64,000 bases of DNA from Myxocyprinus asiaticus. Lineage: Eukaryota; Chordata; Actinopteri; Cypriniformes; Catostomidae. Under the pieces are notes generated by a model. It had not been told where the DNA came from. It saw only the letters and a program-made list of their open reading frames with translations, and did not search any database. The translations under genes were made by a program, and so were the position numbers. The stretch lies in contig NC_059374.1 of assembly GCF_019703515.2 (NCBI RefSeq), positions 20,454,595 to 20,518,594 of the forward strand. Reading direction: 5' to 3'. Each line of letters starts with the position of its first letter. The stretch's first letter is position 1. This document shows, in pieces, positions 47,624 to 57,973 of this stretch.

Positions 47624-47639
47624 TGCATATGAGGCCGCT

Positions 47640-48500
47640 TCAGCACTGGCTCCAGACTCGAATCCCGAGACGGGCATGGAACCACGGGACACACCGCATG
47701 GCCATTACGTCGGTCTGTCATCGTCTTTTCAGCCCTTGGACCGACCTCTCATTTCTACAAGCAGGTGTTCCCCTAAAACTGGTCTCCAGGCGCGTCGTGG
47801 TCAGGACAGACACCTCCAAAATGGGCTGGGGCGCTGTTGGCAACGAGCACGTAGCCGCCGGCCTCTGGACGGGTCCGCGGCTGCGTTGGCACATCAACTG
47901 CCTCGAGTTACTGGCAATTCTGCTCGCCCTGCGGAGGTTCCAGCCATTGATCCAGGGCAAGCACATGCTAGTTTGGACAGACAGCATGGCAGCGGTAGCA
48001 TATGTCAACCGCCAAGGCGGTCTGCGCTCCCGCTGTATGTTACAACTCACCCGCCATCTCCTCCAATGGAGTCAGCAGCACCTCAAGTCGCTGCAAGCCT
48101 CTCACATCCCGGGCAACCTCAACACTTCGGTGGACGCGCCGTCACAACAGGTTACCCTTAAGGGAGAGTGGAGACTCCACCTTCAGGTGGCCCAGCTGAT
48201 TTGGAGTCGATTCGACAGGCATAGGTGCACCTGTTCGCCTCCCAAGAATCCTCCCCACTGCCCGCTCTGGTACGCCCTGACCGAGGCCTTCCTTGGCATA
48301 GACACGCTGACACACAGCTGGTCCCCTGGCATTCGCAAATATGCGTTTTCCCCCAGTGAGCCTGCTTGCACAGACCCTGTGCAAGGTCAGGGAGGACGAG
48401 GAGAAGGTCATCCTGGTAAGCACCCTACTGGCCCACCCAGACGTGGTGCTCGTACCTCACGCTCCTTGCGACAGCTCCCCCTGGGCAAATTCCCCTGAGG
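47640..48500 (+). pseudogene. DIRS RNase H domain and tail
   Basis: RNase H removes the RNA strand during copying. In the frame ending at 48498 the domain is nearly intact: first Asp in RTDTSKMGWGAV, Glu in INCLELLAILLAL, second Asp in VWTDSMAAVAYVN and last Asp in SVDAPSQQ. After the domain the sequence continues through LIWSRFDRH and shifts frame near 48330 to a neighbour (48341-48598) ending at WPLDGTWKT, the likely end of ORF2. It would be the C-terminal part of the RT polyprotein. Confidence 0.85.
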
Positions 48501-48567
48501 AAGGACCTTCTTTCTCAGGGAAGGGGCACCATCCGGCACCCACGCCACACCTCTGTAATCTCCATGT

Positions 48568-49598
48568 TTGGCCCCTGGATGGGACATGGAAGACCTAAGC
48601 TGTCTCCCACCTGCGATGGTAGACACGTTCACTCAGGCTAGGGCTCCACCTACGAGGCGCCTGTATGCCTTTAAGTGGCGTCTGTTCGCTAAGTGGTGTT
48701 CTTCCCGTCGGGAAGACCCCCAGAGATGCGCAGTCAGATCAGTGCTTTCCTTCCTGCAAGAGAGGTTGGAAGGGAGGCTGTCCCCTTCCACCTTGAAGGT
48801 GTACGTTGCTGCCATAGCAGCACACCACAATGCAGTCGACGGTAAGTCCTTAGGGAAGCATGATCTGATCATCAGGTTCCTAAGAGGCGCCAGGAGGCTG
48901 AATCCCTCCAGGCCACACCTCGTTCCCTCATCCGACCTCTGTAGTTTTTCAGGGTCTTCAGAGAGCCCCCTTTGAGCTTTGCAGTCAGCCGAGCTTAAGG
49001 CACTCTCCTTGAAGACTGCCCTCCTGACTGCGCTCACTTCCATCAAGAGGGTAGGTGATCTGCAAGCATTCTCTGTCAGCGAAACATGCCTGGAGTTCGG
49101 TCCGGGCTATTCTCACGTGATCCTGAGACCCCGACCGGGCTATGTGCCCAAGGTTCCCACCACTCCTTTTAGGGACCAGGTGGTGAATCTGCAAGCGCTG
49201 CCCCAGGAGGAGGCAGACCCAGCCCTGTCGTTGCTGTGTCCGGTGCGCGCTTTACGCATCTATTTGGATCGCATGCAGAGCTTAGAATCTCTGAGCAGCT
49301 CTTTGTCTGCTTCGGTGCACAGCGGAAAGGAAGCGCTGTCTCCAAGCAGAGGATCGCCCACTGGCTCATTGACGCCATAACTATGGCATATCTCGCCCAA
49401 AACATGCCGCCCCCGGTAGGGCTACGAGCCCATTCTACCCATGGTGTAGCGGCTTCTTGGGCCCTGGCCAGAGGTGCCTCTATAACAGACATTTGCAGAG
49501 CAGCAGGCTGGGCAACACCCAACACCTTTGCAAGGTTCTACAACCTCCGGGTGGAACCGGTTTCGTCCCAGGTAGTGGCACGCAACACAAGCAGATAA
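48568..49598 (+). pseudogene. DIRS tyrosine recombinase, two frameshifts
   Basis: Integrase-like YR enzyme (ORF3) that would insert the circular DNA. The N-terminal SAM-like half is open at 48568-48975 (RRLYAFKWRLFAKWC, LSPSTLKVYVAAIAAHH, FLRGARRLNPSRP). A shift near 48970 leads to 48979-49380, holding box I (LTSIKRVGDLQAF with catalytic Arg) and FRDQVVNLQALP. A second shift near 49250-49300 leads to the C-terminal frame ending at 49598, with the HxxR box at 49431-49442, WALARGASITDICRAAGW and the presumed nucleophile in FARFYNL. In the HxxR box His is kept but Arg is replaced by His (CAT, 49440-49442). Confidence 0.9.
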
Positions 49599-50349
49599 GC
49601 CCGGGATAGCCGGCCGGGTGTATTGCTTGCACATACCGCCTTCCACCTCCTTTTGAGCTGAAGACATGTGCTGTTAATTTCCAGTAGTGTTCACAAAAGT
49701 TGATCCCTGGTTGACTTCCTCCGAGCCCTGTGGCAGTCGAGTTTTCGGAGAGACTCGCTGCCGGTCCAGTACACGAGCTAACTAAGAGCCCGGTTCTGGG
49801 GTAGGTGCTCCGCATGTGGCGGTTCCCTGTAAGGCTAACCCCATGCGATCTATATCTTCCGCTAATTCATTTCCCTGCTGGCAAACTGCATCTTCCTTGG
49901 GCAGAGCCCCTCTGCCCCAGTCTCCATGTTGTAGCAACTCCTCCCCCATTGGGCAGGATCTACCTTGAAGGCTCTCCACATGGTTGGAAAGACCATGTGA
50001 TGTATTCTTCCACTTAAATATCCCCCCCTCTCTTGGGGCGAGGTGTGGTCTCCGCGGTGTCCTCCCCTTGGGAGGGACACCCCCCGACTAGACCTGGCGG
50101 CCCAGTCGGATAATACCCCTTCTTTTTTAGGGAGTGGAAAAAGAGAAGGGGAAAGAGGCCACGACTGGGTTAAGCCTGTCTCTATCTCTGGGTAGTCGTC
50201 TTGCCCCCAAAAAGGGCCGTTCAACACTCATAACTGTGTTGGGGGAGGTTACGTGTCGACCTGGTGTGCTGGCTATAAGGCACACAGCAAGTCTGCCCAC
50301 CACACACTGTCAGTTCACGTAACACAGTTCAGCCTTGTGGCGTTTTGTA
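49599..50349 (+). other. DIRS 3' untranslated region
   Basis: Between the recombinase end and the internal complementary region. Moderately GC-rich, pyrimidine-biased, no supported ORF. Matches the tail of the deleted copy at 36424-36925 in part. Confidence 0.6.
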
Positions 50350-50464
50350 TAGGGACCCCTAGTGTCACTACATCGACATCAGCGTCGAGTGAGTGACAGA
50401 TAGGGAACGTCAGGGTTACTGGTGTAACCTCCATTCCCTGATGGAGGGAACGAGACGTTGGTCC
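50350..50464. repeat. DIRS internal complementary region
   Basis: 50350-50409 is the reverse complement of the element's left outer end (GTCGAGTGAGTGACAGATAG, GGAACG). 50410-50464 is the reverse complement of its right outer end (TCAGGGTTACTGGTGTAACC, TCCATTCCCTGATGGAGGGA). The two are joined head to tail, exactly as the ends would be in a circle. This is the diagnostic DIRS structure used to complete the ends during replication. Confidence 0.9.
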
Positions 50465-50517
50465 ATCCTGCCACAACGCTGAACTACCCGCTGAAATGGC
50501 CGGACCTTATATCGGCT

Positions 50518-50737
50518 CCTCAGCGTAAAACCTGAATGAGTGGTTGCATACCAGCTCCTTTTATACCCGTATGTTCGGGGGAGTGGCATGCAAATACCAC
50601 TCACCAATTTTCATTGGCCTTTTATCAAAGACCAGAGGTGTCTTGGGCTCCCAAGAGTGACCCCTAGTGTCACTACATCGACACCAACGTCTCGTTCCCT
50701 CCATCAGGGAACGGAGGTTACACCAGTAACCCTGACG
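50518..50737 (-). repeat. DIRS right inverted terminal repeat
   Basis: Reverse complement of the left repeat over most of its length, extended on the outside by a second short palindromic part (CGTTCCCTCCATCAGGGAAC) and ending ACCAGTAACCCTGACG. Confidence 0.9.
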
Positions 50738-51039
50738 GTTCTTGGAGAGGAAGAGATGCAGGAGTAGATACTTTCAATATTTTAATTATAAATGCTGGAG
50801 TGGAACAAACAATTAAGCTAAACATCACAAATAACAAAACAACGAAACACTTCATCAACACAATATAACACTTCAAGGACTGACAATGAATGAACAAAAC
50901 TAGAGGACATCTATACATAAGGAACTAAATGAGGGAATGGAATACAGGTGAGGATGATGAGGAGCAGATGGAAGTAATGAGGGAAGTGAACTATGGGAGA
51001 TGTAGTCTTTGAAGAACATAAGGGAGACAGATTGTGACA
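50738..51039 (-). repeat. 3' LTR of minus-strand element (main part)
   Basis: About 300 bp, closely similar to 52964-53291. On the minus strand it starts TGTCACAATCTGTCTCCC. Its terminal 11 bases are displaced to 44815-44825 by the DIRS insertion. Relative to the other LTR it lacks a short segment (TCCAGGGGAAAACTTCAAAA type, present at 53232-53251). Confidence 0.85.
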
Positions 51040-51194
51040 TTACCTACCCCCCCCCTCCCCCCACTTAAAGGGTGACTCCTGGTGCCCAAAGATGGATGAG
51101 GAGGGTAGGGTGATGCAGAAGGTGAAGAAGGATCCAAGGAGGACGATCAGGAGGCCTGGGGGGTGGCTTCGGGGCTAGGAATGGACCAGGGGCC

Positions 51195-52952
51195 TTGGGG
51201 GTGGCTTCAGGGCTGAGAATGGATCCAGAGGCCTGGGAGGTGGCCACAGGGCAGGGACTGGGTCAGAAGGCATGGGAGGCGGCCATAGGGCAGGGACTGG
51301 GTCAGGAGGCCTGGGAGGCGACCACAGGGCAAGGACTGGTTCAGAAGGCCTGGGAGGTGGCCACAGGGCAAGGACTGGGTCAGGAGGCGAAACCGCTGGA
51401 GGAGGAGACTTTGAGAAAGAGAAAGACTCTGAGGGCAGAGCCGTGGATGAGTCTGAGGGCAGAGCCATGGAAGAGTTTGAGGGTGGAGCTAGGAGAGGTT
51501 CGACAAAGGCAGGTGGAGCCATGGAAGGCTCTAAGTGACCCGAGGGGCAGAGCCAGGGAACTTAGTGCCCAGTGAGTAGCCGACGGCTCGAGGGCCAGGG
51601 TGGAGCCAAAGGTTTGGAGGACCGAGGTAGCGCCGAAGGCTCGGAGGACTGAGGCGGAGCTGGGGGATTTGAGGACAGAGGCGGAGCCAGTGGGACTGAG
51701 GTGGAGCTGTAGGGAAGGTGGTCCCTGGTGGAGGGTCGGAGTGACGAAGCGTAGCTGGAGGATCGGAGAGCCGAGGCGGAGCCAGGTGACCGATTGACCA
51801 AGGCAGAACTGGAGGGACGAGGGACCCTGGAGAAGCTGATTGGCTTAAGGACCACGGTGGAGCCAAAGGGACATAGAGCCGAGGTGGGACAGAAGGAATG
51901 AAGGACCAAGGCGGAGTCCAGGGCTTGGAGGGTCTAGGCAGAGTCGGAGGGTTTGAGGTTCCCCTTGACCATAGTTTCGCAGGGAGCGAAGGTCGAGCCG
52001 GTGATGTGGGAGGAGCCGCCTGACCAGGAGGAGGAGGAGCAAATGTCTTGAGTGGAGGAAGGGACAAGACACTGGATGGAACAAGGGTGTCCATGATGTT
52101 GGGTAGAGCCAGTGGAGGAGGAGTACACTGGGTGGGCATATGGGTGGGAATGGAATCTAGGACAATAAGCTCCGTGAAAGCAGGCTCTGGGACAGATGGG
52201 GCTACAGGTACTGGTTCTAGGATGGTCGAGGCTACAGGCTCTGGGATGGTCGAGGTTACAGGCTCTGGCTCTGGCTCTGGGACGGTTGAGGCTACAGACT
52301 CTGGCTCTGGAACATTCAAGGCTACAGGCTCTGGCTCTGGAACGGTCGAGGCTACAGGCTCTAGCTCTGGGATGGTCGAGGATACAGGCTCTGGCTCTGG
52401 GAAGGTCGAAGCTACAGGTTCTGATGCTGGCTCGATGACCGTGGCAGGCGTGGGTGCTGGCTCGTTGACCGTGGCAGGCGTGGGTGCTGGCTTGTTGACC
52501 ATGGCAGGCATGGGCGCTGGCTCGTTGACCGTGGCAGGCACGGGCACTGGCTCCCGGCATAATTCACAGCGTACATGGGATCTACCACCGGGACTTGGTG
52601 AGGGTCTTCCTTGTGGGTCAGTAGAGGTGAGAGGAGATGTAGGAACAGCGTGGCTCGGACATATTCTAAAAAGGGAATATTCTCCACTTGCGGAAGGGCT
52701 GTGGGATAATGGAAGTTTAAGCCCAATCCATAAATGGCACAGAGGTAAGTGTCCGAGACAGTGGTGGAAGAGATGAGTTGGCAGAACTTGATGGTGTAAT
52801 CCAGGAGGGGAAGGTCTTGCCGAAATAAATCCATAAACTCCATGACTCTAGTCGGTCTGGACGTGTAGGAGAGGAGGATTAGATGAATCGCTGGAGTAGA
52901 AGGTGGAGAGGAATCACGGAGAGTCTGTATTATTTGTTAGGTCAGTCCTTCT
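51195..52952 (-). pseudogene. gag-like region with proline-rich minisatellites
   Basis: Minus-strand internal region of the LTR element. 52843-52412 begins MEFMDLFRQDLPLLDYTIKF and contains HLLSPLLTHKEDPHQVP, then shifts frame; this segment looks gag-like in placement and style, not in any motif I can verify. Downstream a 338-residue frame (52547-51531) is built of repeats: APTPATVNEP units (52550-52430), PEPEPVAST units (52425-52200), then serine/proline-rich sequence. A 39-bp minisatellite (about four units, CTGGGAGGTGGCCACAGGGC type) lies at 51225-51390. No zinc knuckle, protease, RT or integrase motif is present. Confidence 0.6.
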
Positions 52953-53291
52953 GTAACGCTGGGTTCTTGGAGTAGAAGAGACACAGGAGTAGATACTTTC
53001 AATATTTTAATTATAAACGCTGGAGTGGAACAAATAATTTAGCTAAACATCACAATATAACAAAACAACGAAACACTTCATCAACACAATGTAACACTTC
53101 AAGGACTGACAATGGATGAACAAAACTAGAGGGTATTTATACACAAGGAACTAAATGAGGGAATGGAATACAGGTGAGGATGATGAGAAGCAGATGAAAG
53201 TGATGAGGGAAGTGAACTATGGGAGATGTAGTCCAGGGGAAAACTTCAAAATAAGAGTCCTTGAAGAACAAAAGGGAGACAGACTGTGACA
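52953..53291 (-). repeat. 5' LTR of minus-strand element
   Basis: 339 bp, TG...CA ends on the minus strand, with a TATA-like TATAAATA (53141-53134). Immediately downstream the internal sequence starts GAAGGACTGACC, matching GAAAGACTAACC after the LTR at 62187. Confidence 0.85.
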
Positions 53292-53388
53292 CTTAGTTAC
53301 AAACTAGCTAGTCGTTACTAAGCCCTTAGTGTGAACTTTACATCCCAACTTACGTAAGACTTTATGCACAGCTGGTGCAACCCTACCC

Positions 53389-53885
53389 AGGCCTGTAGTG
53401 AGCTGTCCATGGTGCTGAAAGAGCGCGATGCTCAATTCATTGTGAACTACCAGTAGTTTCAGACACTTCTAATTCCCAAGCAAAATATGTTATTGCTGTT
53501 GTTGTTAATTTCATATGAGGAAATGTTTAAGCTGTTTTTATGTCAGCTGATACGTAACACATAGTGCTATTCAGTGCCGAATCGTAGTTGCCGAAGGGCG
53601 AGGCTTCTCTTTATTCCAAAGCAAAAATAAATGTTTTTGATTAAATAATTAAATAAGTTTTTATAAAGGGAATTGTTTGGATTATTTCTATGCTGAGCTG
53701 TTGATGCTGAAAGTGCATTTATGGTGAAGTCCGCAAATATACCATATTGTTGAAAACCAACTTGAATCTTTGCTTTTTTTTTCCCTCTTTTATGTTTTTT
53801 TTTTTTTTATTTGTATTTTTTTTACTGGGGGTAGGGCCCCACATTAGCTCTTCAAACAGGCCCCCAGATACTTAAGTCCGCCACT
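53389..53885. other. AT-rich flank, end of another DNA element
   Basis: Ends GGCCCCCAGATACTTAAGTC, CGCCACTG, resembling the CAGTGGCGGAC-type terminus of a DNA transposon on the minus strand. The matching left end at about 43650 is not recognisable (only GGGCCCC-rich text near 43686), so this outermost layer is uncertain. Confidence 0.4.
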
Positions 53886-54015
53886 GCACTTCAAACATTC
53901 TAAAGTTGGATTTTGAATTTAGATTGTTGGGAAACATTTCACACTGTCCCAACAAACACTAACACTTCAAACACTCTAAAGTTTGCTGTTGCATTTAGAA
54001 TGTTGGAAAACATTC
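53886..54015. repeat. 76-bp satellite array, right part
   Basis: Two more units (CACTTCAAACATTCTAAAGT, TGTTGGGAAACATTTCACAC) identical in type to 42795-43650. Confidence 0.9.
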
Positions 54016-54232
54016 ATTCATTCATTTTGCACAATTTTTCAAATGAAGATATCAAGAAGAGCCACACACAGGTGTTTTGATTGAAAGTGACACTGCAACT
54101 AATAAAACAAAACACTTTGGGTATTAACTAGCTAAACAGGCACATACTGAACAAAAAAATAAATGTGCTAGTTTGAGCAAGTGTGGCTCTGCATAATAAT
54201 CTGACACACTTCAGGATATTAAAGCACAGCTT

Positions 54233-55029
54233 TTAAAGGATTAGTTCACCCAAAAATGAAAATTCAGTCATTGTTTACTCACCCCTGTATTGTTATAACC
54301 CTATATGACTTTCTTTCGTTTTCTTAACACAAAGAGAGAAATTGTGAAAAAATGTTGTTCTCAGTGATGTCATACAATGGCAGTTTATGGTGACCACCTC
54401 CTCAAGCTTCAAAATGCGATGCGTGGTGCTAGCGCGAGGCGATCGTCAGTGTTCCGTGACTGCTTTCGGATCCTTGAATAAGGTATAAGGCGCGACAGCT
54501 GGTGAAGTTTCTGATAACCCCCTCAGGTAAGATGTTGCCCCCCTAGGGAGTTGGTGCCCTATGCAGACTGTGTAATATGCGAATAGGGTTGAAGTGAAAC
54601 AAAATTATTTTTCGCTTGAATGCCACATCTCTCACATGCTGCATAACTACTGTTGCTCTCATCAAAGAGTTCTAAAGCTTGGTTGCAGACTCATGAACGC
54701 GCACAGGAAAATAACGGTCAGTGAAAATTTTCCTAAATAATACATAATTTTTGGTTTGTTTCGCATCAAACCTTATTGTATGCTTTCATAAAAATCATGA
54801 GTGTCATGGAATAATGTATTAGACTTCTGAATTATACTTTAATGTCCTTTTGAAGCTTGAAGAGGTGGTCACCATAAACTGCCATTGTATGACATCACTG
54901 AGAACAACATTTTTTCACAATTTCTCCCTTTATTTTAAGAAAAAGAAAGAAAGTCATATGGGGTTATAACAACACAAGGGTGAGTAAACAATGACTGAAT
55001 TTTCATTTTTGTGTGAACTATCCCTTTAA
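54233..55029. repeat. Angel-like MITE with long perfect arms
   Basis: TTAA at both edges; left TTAAAGGATTAGTTCACCCA, right GTGTGAACTATCCCTTTAA. Arms of about 180 bp pair closely: CATACAATGGCAGTTTATGG against CCATAAACTGCCATTGTATG, and GTGACCACCTCCTCAAGCTT against its inverse at 54853-54873. The centre (54420-54840) carries unrelated text (CGCGAGGCGATCGTCAG). The most intact copy of the family here. Confidence 0.9.
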
Positions 55030-56423
55030 GACAGATATCTAGCCTACCATCTGTAATTGTTTATCCTAGACAGCAAAGAGAGTAAATGGATAGCAACTGG
55101 AGACATTTGTTTAAGTCTCCTGGTTGTCAGATTTTTCTCCTGAGAAAAAGACCCAAATAATCTCACGTGTCTTCTCAGAAGAGATCTCAACAAAGTCTTA
55201 AACTGTGATCAGATTTGCCAAGATATCAAAGTCTGCAATCAAAAGACACTGATTTCAAACATTTCTAATTAAATTCCTCCATGTGTCCACATTTAGTATG
55301 AACTAAAAGTAGTCCATACTTCTTGTGCGCTACATCCCAAGTCTTCTAAAGCCATACAATAGCTTTGTATAAGGAAAAAACTGAAATTAGAGACCTAATA
55401 TGAGACATGAGAAGTCAAGTTTGAACATGTGAATATGTGCATGTTCCGATGAGATTTGAAAGGAAGTCACACAATGTTTTCAGATGTTTCAGAATTTTCA
55501 TTTTTTGGGTAAACTCAGCCTTGAAAGAGCAACCTCTGAGCAATACAATTTTCCTCCGGGAGCTGACAAAAGTGTTTTTTATTTATATTTACAAAATTCA
55601 CTTGGTAGCAATGTAGAAAAGAAGTGGACAAATCACGTGTCAGAGATTCTGCCAAATTCCTCATCCACCATCTTGTGATCAGACTCTGTTTTGTATTTTG
55701 TGGTCATATCAGCATGCTGTTGTCTCTCCTATCCCAAGTGTGCACAGGAGAGCCCATTCCCTGATGAGAGAGAGCTCTCAGCTCAATGCAGGCAGAAGAT
55801 TGAGAGGCAATAGGGTGACAGATATTTGCATAATGCTTGAGGAAAAAGAAAAGTGCAAACAAGTCGCCTTGCAATCACTTCCTGCCTTAACTGTCTGTTT
55901 ACTGAATTGCAACCAGCATTTCTCCCTCTCTGTTTTTCTGTTGCTTTATAATCACTAGTGCTGTAGACAAGACATGCATCATATAACAATCCCTAAATTA
56001 GTGGCTACCCTTTGAGCATATTTAAAGCCATCTGCGTTTTAGTCAAAACCAATCCCCAGGGAGATGCAAGAGAATTTTTTTTTTCTTTTTTTCCAAGCTT
56101 GTCGACAGCCACAGAGTAAACCATGACATGAAAAGCCAGCCTACGTTGACATGCTAAGAATATGCTACAGAGCCGGCGCCATGTGCACGTGGGTAAGGGG
56201 CTGCTTTGGAAAGGCTGTGCATTGATTGTGTAGAGAGAATGTGTTTGAGGCCGTAGGAGCTGTAGAAGCTGAGGTCCCCTCTCTTTGCTGTCACAGCTCA
56301 GCTCCTTTTAATTAAATGGCTTGCAGTCGTGGCTGTCAGATTTTGTCCCATTTCTCCCACCCCCTTTACTTTCCTTGACCTTATTTCATTTACCCCCAAC
56401 TCTGTCACTCTGTGCCATTTTTT
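55030..56423. other. Unique non-coding DNA
   Basis: 55690-56330 is balanced, repeat-free DNA and a candidate conserved element. ORFs 55484-55678 and 55698-55958 show no domains. Confidence 0.35.
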
Positions 56424-56720
56424 TTGAGGGATACTTCACCCAAAAATTACAGTTCTGTCATTATTTACTCACCTTCATGTCATTCCAAACCTGTTTGACT
56501 TTCTTCTCTGGAACACAAAAGGTGAAGAATATCCTGGCCATTCTTTTCCATATAATGAAAGTGAATGAGGACTGGCCTGTCGAAATCCAAAATAGTGAAA
56601 AATGCACCATAAAGATTTGATAAATGTGGTCCATGTGACCTGTTTGCTTTATTCCTAGTCTTCTAAAGCAGTGCAAAAGCTTTCTCTTATTTCCATATCT
56701 CCATTCACTTTAATTTACCC
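56424..56720. repeat. Angel-like MITE, one-ended
   Basis: The left end TTGAGGGATACTTCACCCAA and arm ACTCACCTTCATGTCATTCC are present; the right terminus is lost. Confidence 0.7.
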
Positions 56721-57396
56721 AGCTAGTTTTATTACTCTGTGTGCCTTTGTAACCCTTATTCCATTATGATGTCACTGCATTCCATTACGATGTCTTGCGG
56801 CTTGTAGGTATTGAGTGTTTTTGCCATCTGCAAGCCTCCACTTCACCTGATTTTCTTTATAGTAGCCTCAGGACTTAGACAGTTCATTTTGTTTGAGCCA
56901 AGAAGGGATCACTATAATGCTGTTGGTTTTGATGACTTGAGAGTGTACATACATAGAAATCTTTCATAAGTGCCTTTATTAACATAAGTACTGTGCTGTG
57001 CACCCTCAAATGTGTTTTGGAAGTTGCCTGGGGCCATTGAGAGGCAGATCCATGCAGCACGTGTGCTCTGATGGGCCCAGGGAGAGTACTTTACACTGGA
57101 AGCTATGGCCTACTCAGAAATATTCACTGGAGAGCTCCGATAGATACATCAATATACATAATCAACTTTGTGTCCGTGTGGAGCTGGGCCACTTAATTAA
57201 GTTGTCTTAAAGTGGTCGGATTGCCAATAATGGACAATGCAGAATAACAATGGAAGTTTGCCATCTCATTCCACTGCTCAAGTCATTCAATACATGTTTG
57301 ATTGTCATGTGCAAAGCTTTAAAGGGGCTTTGAAAAGCCAGCAAATTGATCCATCAAAAACTAAAAATATAACAAATATAAACAAATATTTATACA
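56721..57396. other. Unique non-coding DNA
   Basis: The balanced stretch 56980-57190 could be conserved; no gene supported. Confidence 0.35.
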
Positions 57397-57973
57397 CACT
57401 ATAAACCCTAATGCTCAAAATAATTAATTGTTTTTGAGTAGGAAAAAATTAAATTATACAAATGAGTTCAAATAAATTAACTTTGATTATGTCTCTTTGT
57501 GCAAGATGAATGTAAACGGGGAGACTTGTTAGTGTTTAATGCTTTGTTGTGTTATTTAGGTGAGTAGTGGAGCTTGAGCTTAATTTGAGGACAGGTACAA
57601 GTTAAGAATGTGCTATATTGCTTTACTCATTGAGCAATTGCTATGTTAATCAAAGCATAGTGTTACCAATTAGCATGCATTAAGCAAGCTAGCATTCACT
57701 GTACTAGCTAGTACAAGCATTTAATTTGAGATTACTTGTTAATTTTAACTTCAGTCAAAGAGTTAAATTTAAAGTTAAGTGCCATCAAAATATATGAATT
57801 ACCTTACTCAATATTTCTTGTTAAGAGCAATTCACATAAATGTGTAATACAAAGTTAAAACCAGAAAGTTCTATTAACTTAAACTTGGGAGTTTATTAGC
57901 TCAAAAATTTGATGTAACTGATTTCCTCGAATTTTTCAAGTTCTGCTACAGTAACTTATTAGGATTTACAGTG
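57397..57973. repeat. Non-autonomous TIR element (CACTRTAAA ends)
   Basis: The ends CACTATAAACCCTAATGCTC and (reverse complement of right) CACTGTAAATCCTAATAAGT are inverted. 577 bp, AT-rich, non-coding. A CA dinucleotide flanks both sides, too short to weigh. Confidence 0.6.

Larger units (their letters stand above)
44826..50737 (+). mobile_element. DIRS-type tyrosine-recombinase retrotransposon
   Basis: A 5.9-kb element with the full DIRS plan: inverted terminal repeats (44826-45020 and 50518-50737), gag remnants, RT plus RNase H, tyrosine recombinase, and an internal complementary region (50350-50464). Such elements copy RNA to a circular DNA and integrate by recombinase, without integrase and without target duplication. 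Frames are broken at several points, so this copy is inactive. It is inserted in the 3' LTR of the minus-strand LTR element. Its G+C content is well above the AT-rich surroundings. Confidence 0.95.
44815..53291 (-). mobile_element. Non-autonomous LTR retrotransposon, minus strand
   Basis: Reading on the minus strand: 5' LTR 53291-52953 (starts TGTCACAGTCTGTCTCCC, ends AACCCAGCGTTACA), internal region 52952-51040, polypurine tract AGTGGGGGGAGGGGGGGGG (about 51047-51065), then 3' LTR 51039-50738. The last 11 bases of the 3' LTR are found at 44825-44815, beyond the DIRS insertion. The flanks CTTAA (44810-44814) and CTTAG (53292-53296) are a 5-bp target duplication with one mismatch. No protease, RT or integrase is present; the internal region holds only gag-like and proline-rich repetitive sequence. 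The same family is at 61858. Confidence 0.85.
43883..53388. mobile_element. Outer TIR element hosting the nest
   Basis: The left end GGGCCAGTTGCACCAGCTAT has an inverse partner at the right, CAGCTGGTGCAACCCTACCC (53369-53388). Once the SINE, the LTR element and the DIRS element are removed, only about 850 bp of AT-rich non-coding DNA remains, so it is a non-autonomous DNA element. An internal GGTGGTGCAACC at 44784-44795 suggests it may be two related elements side by side. Target duplication not seen. Confidence 0.5.

Noticed and set aside
51175..52776. Proline- or glycine-rich host proteins on both strands
   Set aside because: Both frames arise from minisatellites within the LTR element; they lie between its LTRs.
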